Shown: piece by piece, positions 5,546 through 5,550 of the stretch
How positions within the stretch are numbered: the first letter of the stretch is position 1
Layout of the letters: the number at the start of each line of letters is the position of its first letter
NCBI GenBank assembly: GCA_021813195.1
Contig: JAKALI010000318.1
Span: 1-5,550 of the forward strand
DNA: 5,550 nt
From: Pseudomonadota bacterium
Lineage (GTDB): Bacteria; Pseudomonadota; Alphaproteobacteria; Rhizobiales; Hyphomicrobiaceae
Reading direction: 5' to 3'
Notes under the pieces: model-generated
Databases searched by the model: none
What the model was told of the DNA's origin: nothing
The model's input: the letters and a program-made list of their open reading frames with translations, nothing else
Translations under genes and position numbers: made by a program

Positions 5546-5550
5546 TCTTC

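Overview
The window is GC-rich, with small periplasm-directed proteins, a Tat-type SoxY, a LivJ-type binding protein and mostly short intergenic gaps. Together these suggest an alphaproteobacterium, probably of the Rhizobiales/Hyphomicrobiales type that oxidises inorganic sulfur. This is inferred from gene content and composition; no rRNA or other phylogenetic marker is present. I find no tRNA, rRNA, CRISPR array, insertion sequence or transposase gene.

Left part (1-1535), sulfur oxidation. A reverse-strand gene cut by the left edge (1-373) encodes a periplasmic thioredoxin-fold protein of the SoxS type, with a CxxC site and a TPT cis-proline motif. A roughly 300 bp divergent control region (374-675) separates it from soxY (676-1203) and soxZ (1212-1535). 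SoxY and SoxZ form the periplasmic carrier on whose C-terminal SoxY cysteine sulfur intermediates are bound and oxidised. SoxS of Paracoccus is known to keep that cysteine in an active state, so the two divergent transcripts probably work together. The control region holds two abutting perfect inverted repeats, a weak promoter-like pair and a third short palindrome. No soxAX, soxB or soxCD lies in the window.

Middle part (1536-2035). A small tandem-CDGSH iron-sulfur protein (1717-1959) follows, with its own ribosome binding site. It is preceded by an extended -10 element and a perfect 10 bp direct repeat spaced exactly 21 bp.

Right part (2036-5550), amino-acid uptake and unknowns. A reverse-strand alanine/glycine:cation symporter (AGCS family, 2036-3622) converges on the CDGSH gene. 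Divergent from it is a LivJ-like periplasmic binding protein (3873-5210) that keeps the family's disulfide cysteines but has replaced several ligand-contact residues, and no ABC permease or ATPase gene accompanies it here. The last gene is a reverse-strand 66-residue protein of unknown function (5345-5545). The sequence 5211-5344 holds only weak inverted repeats.
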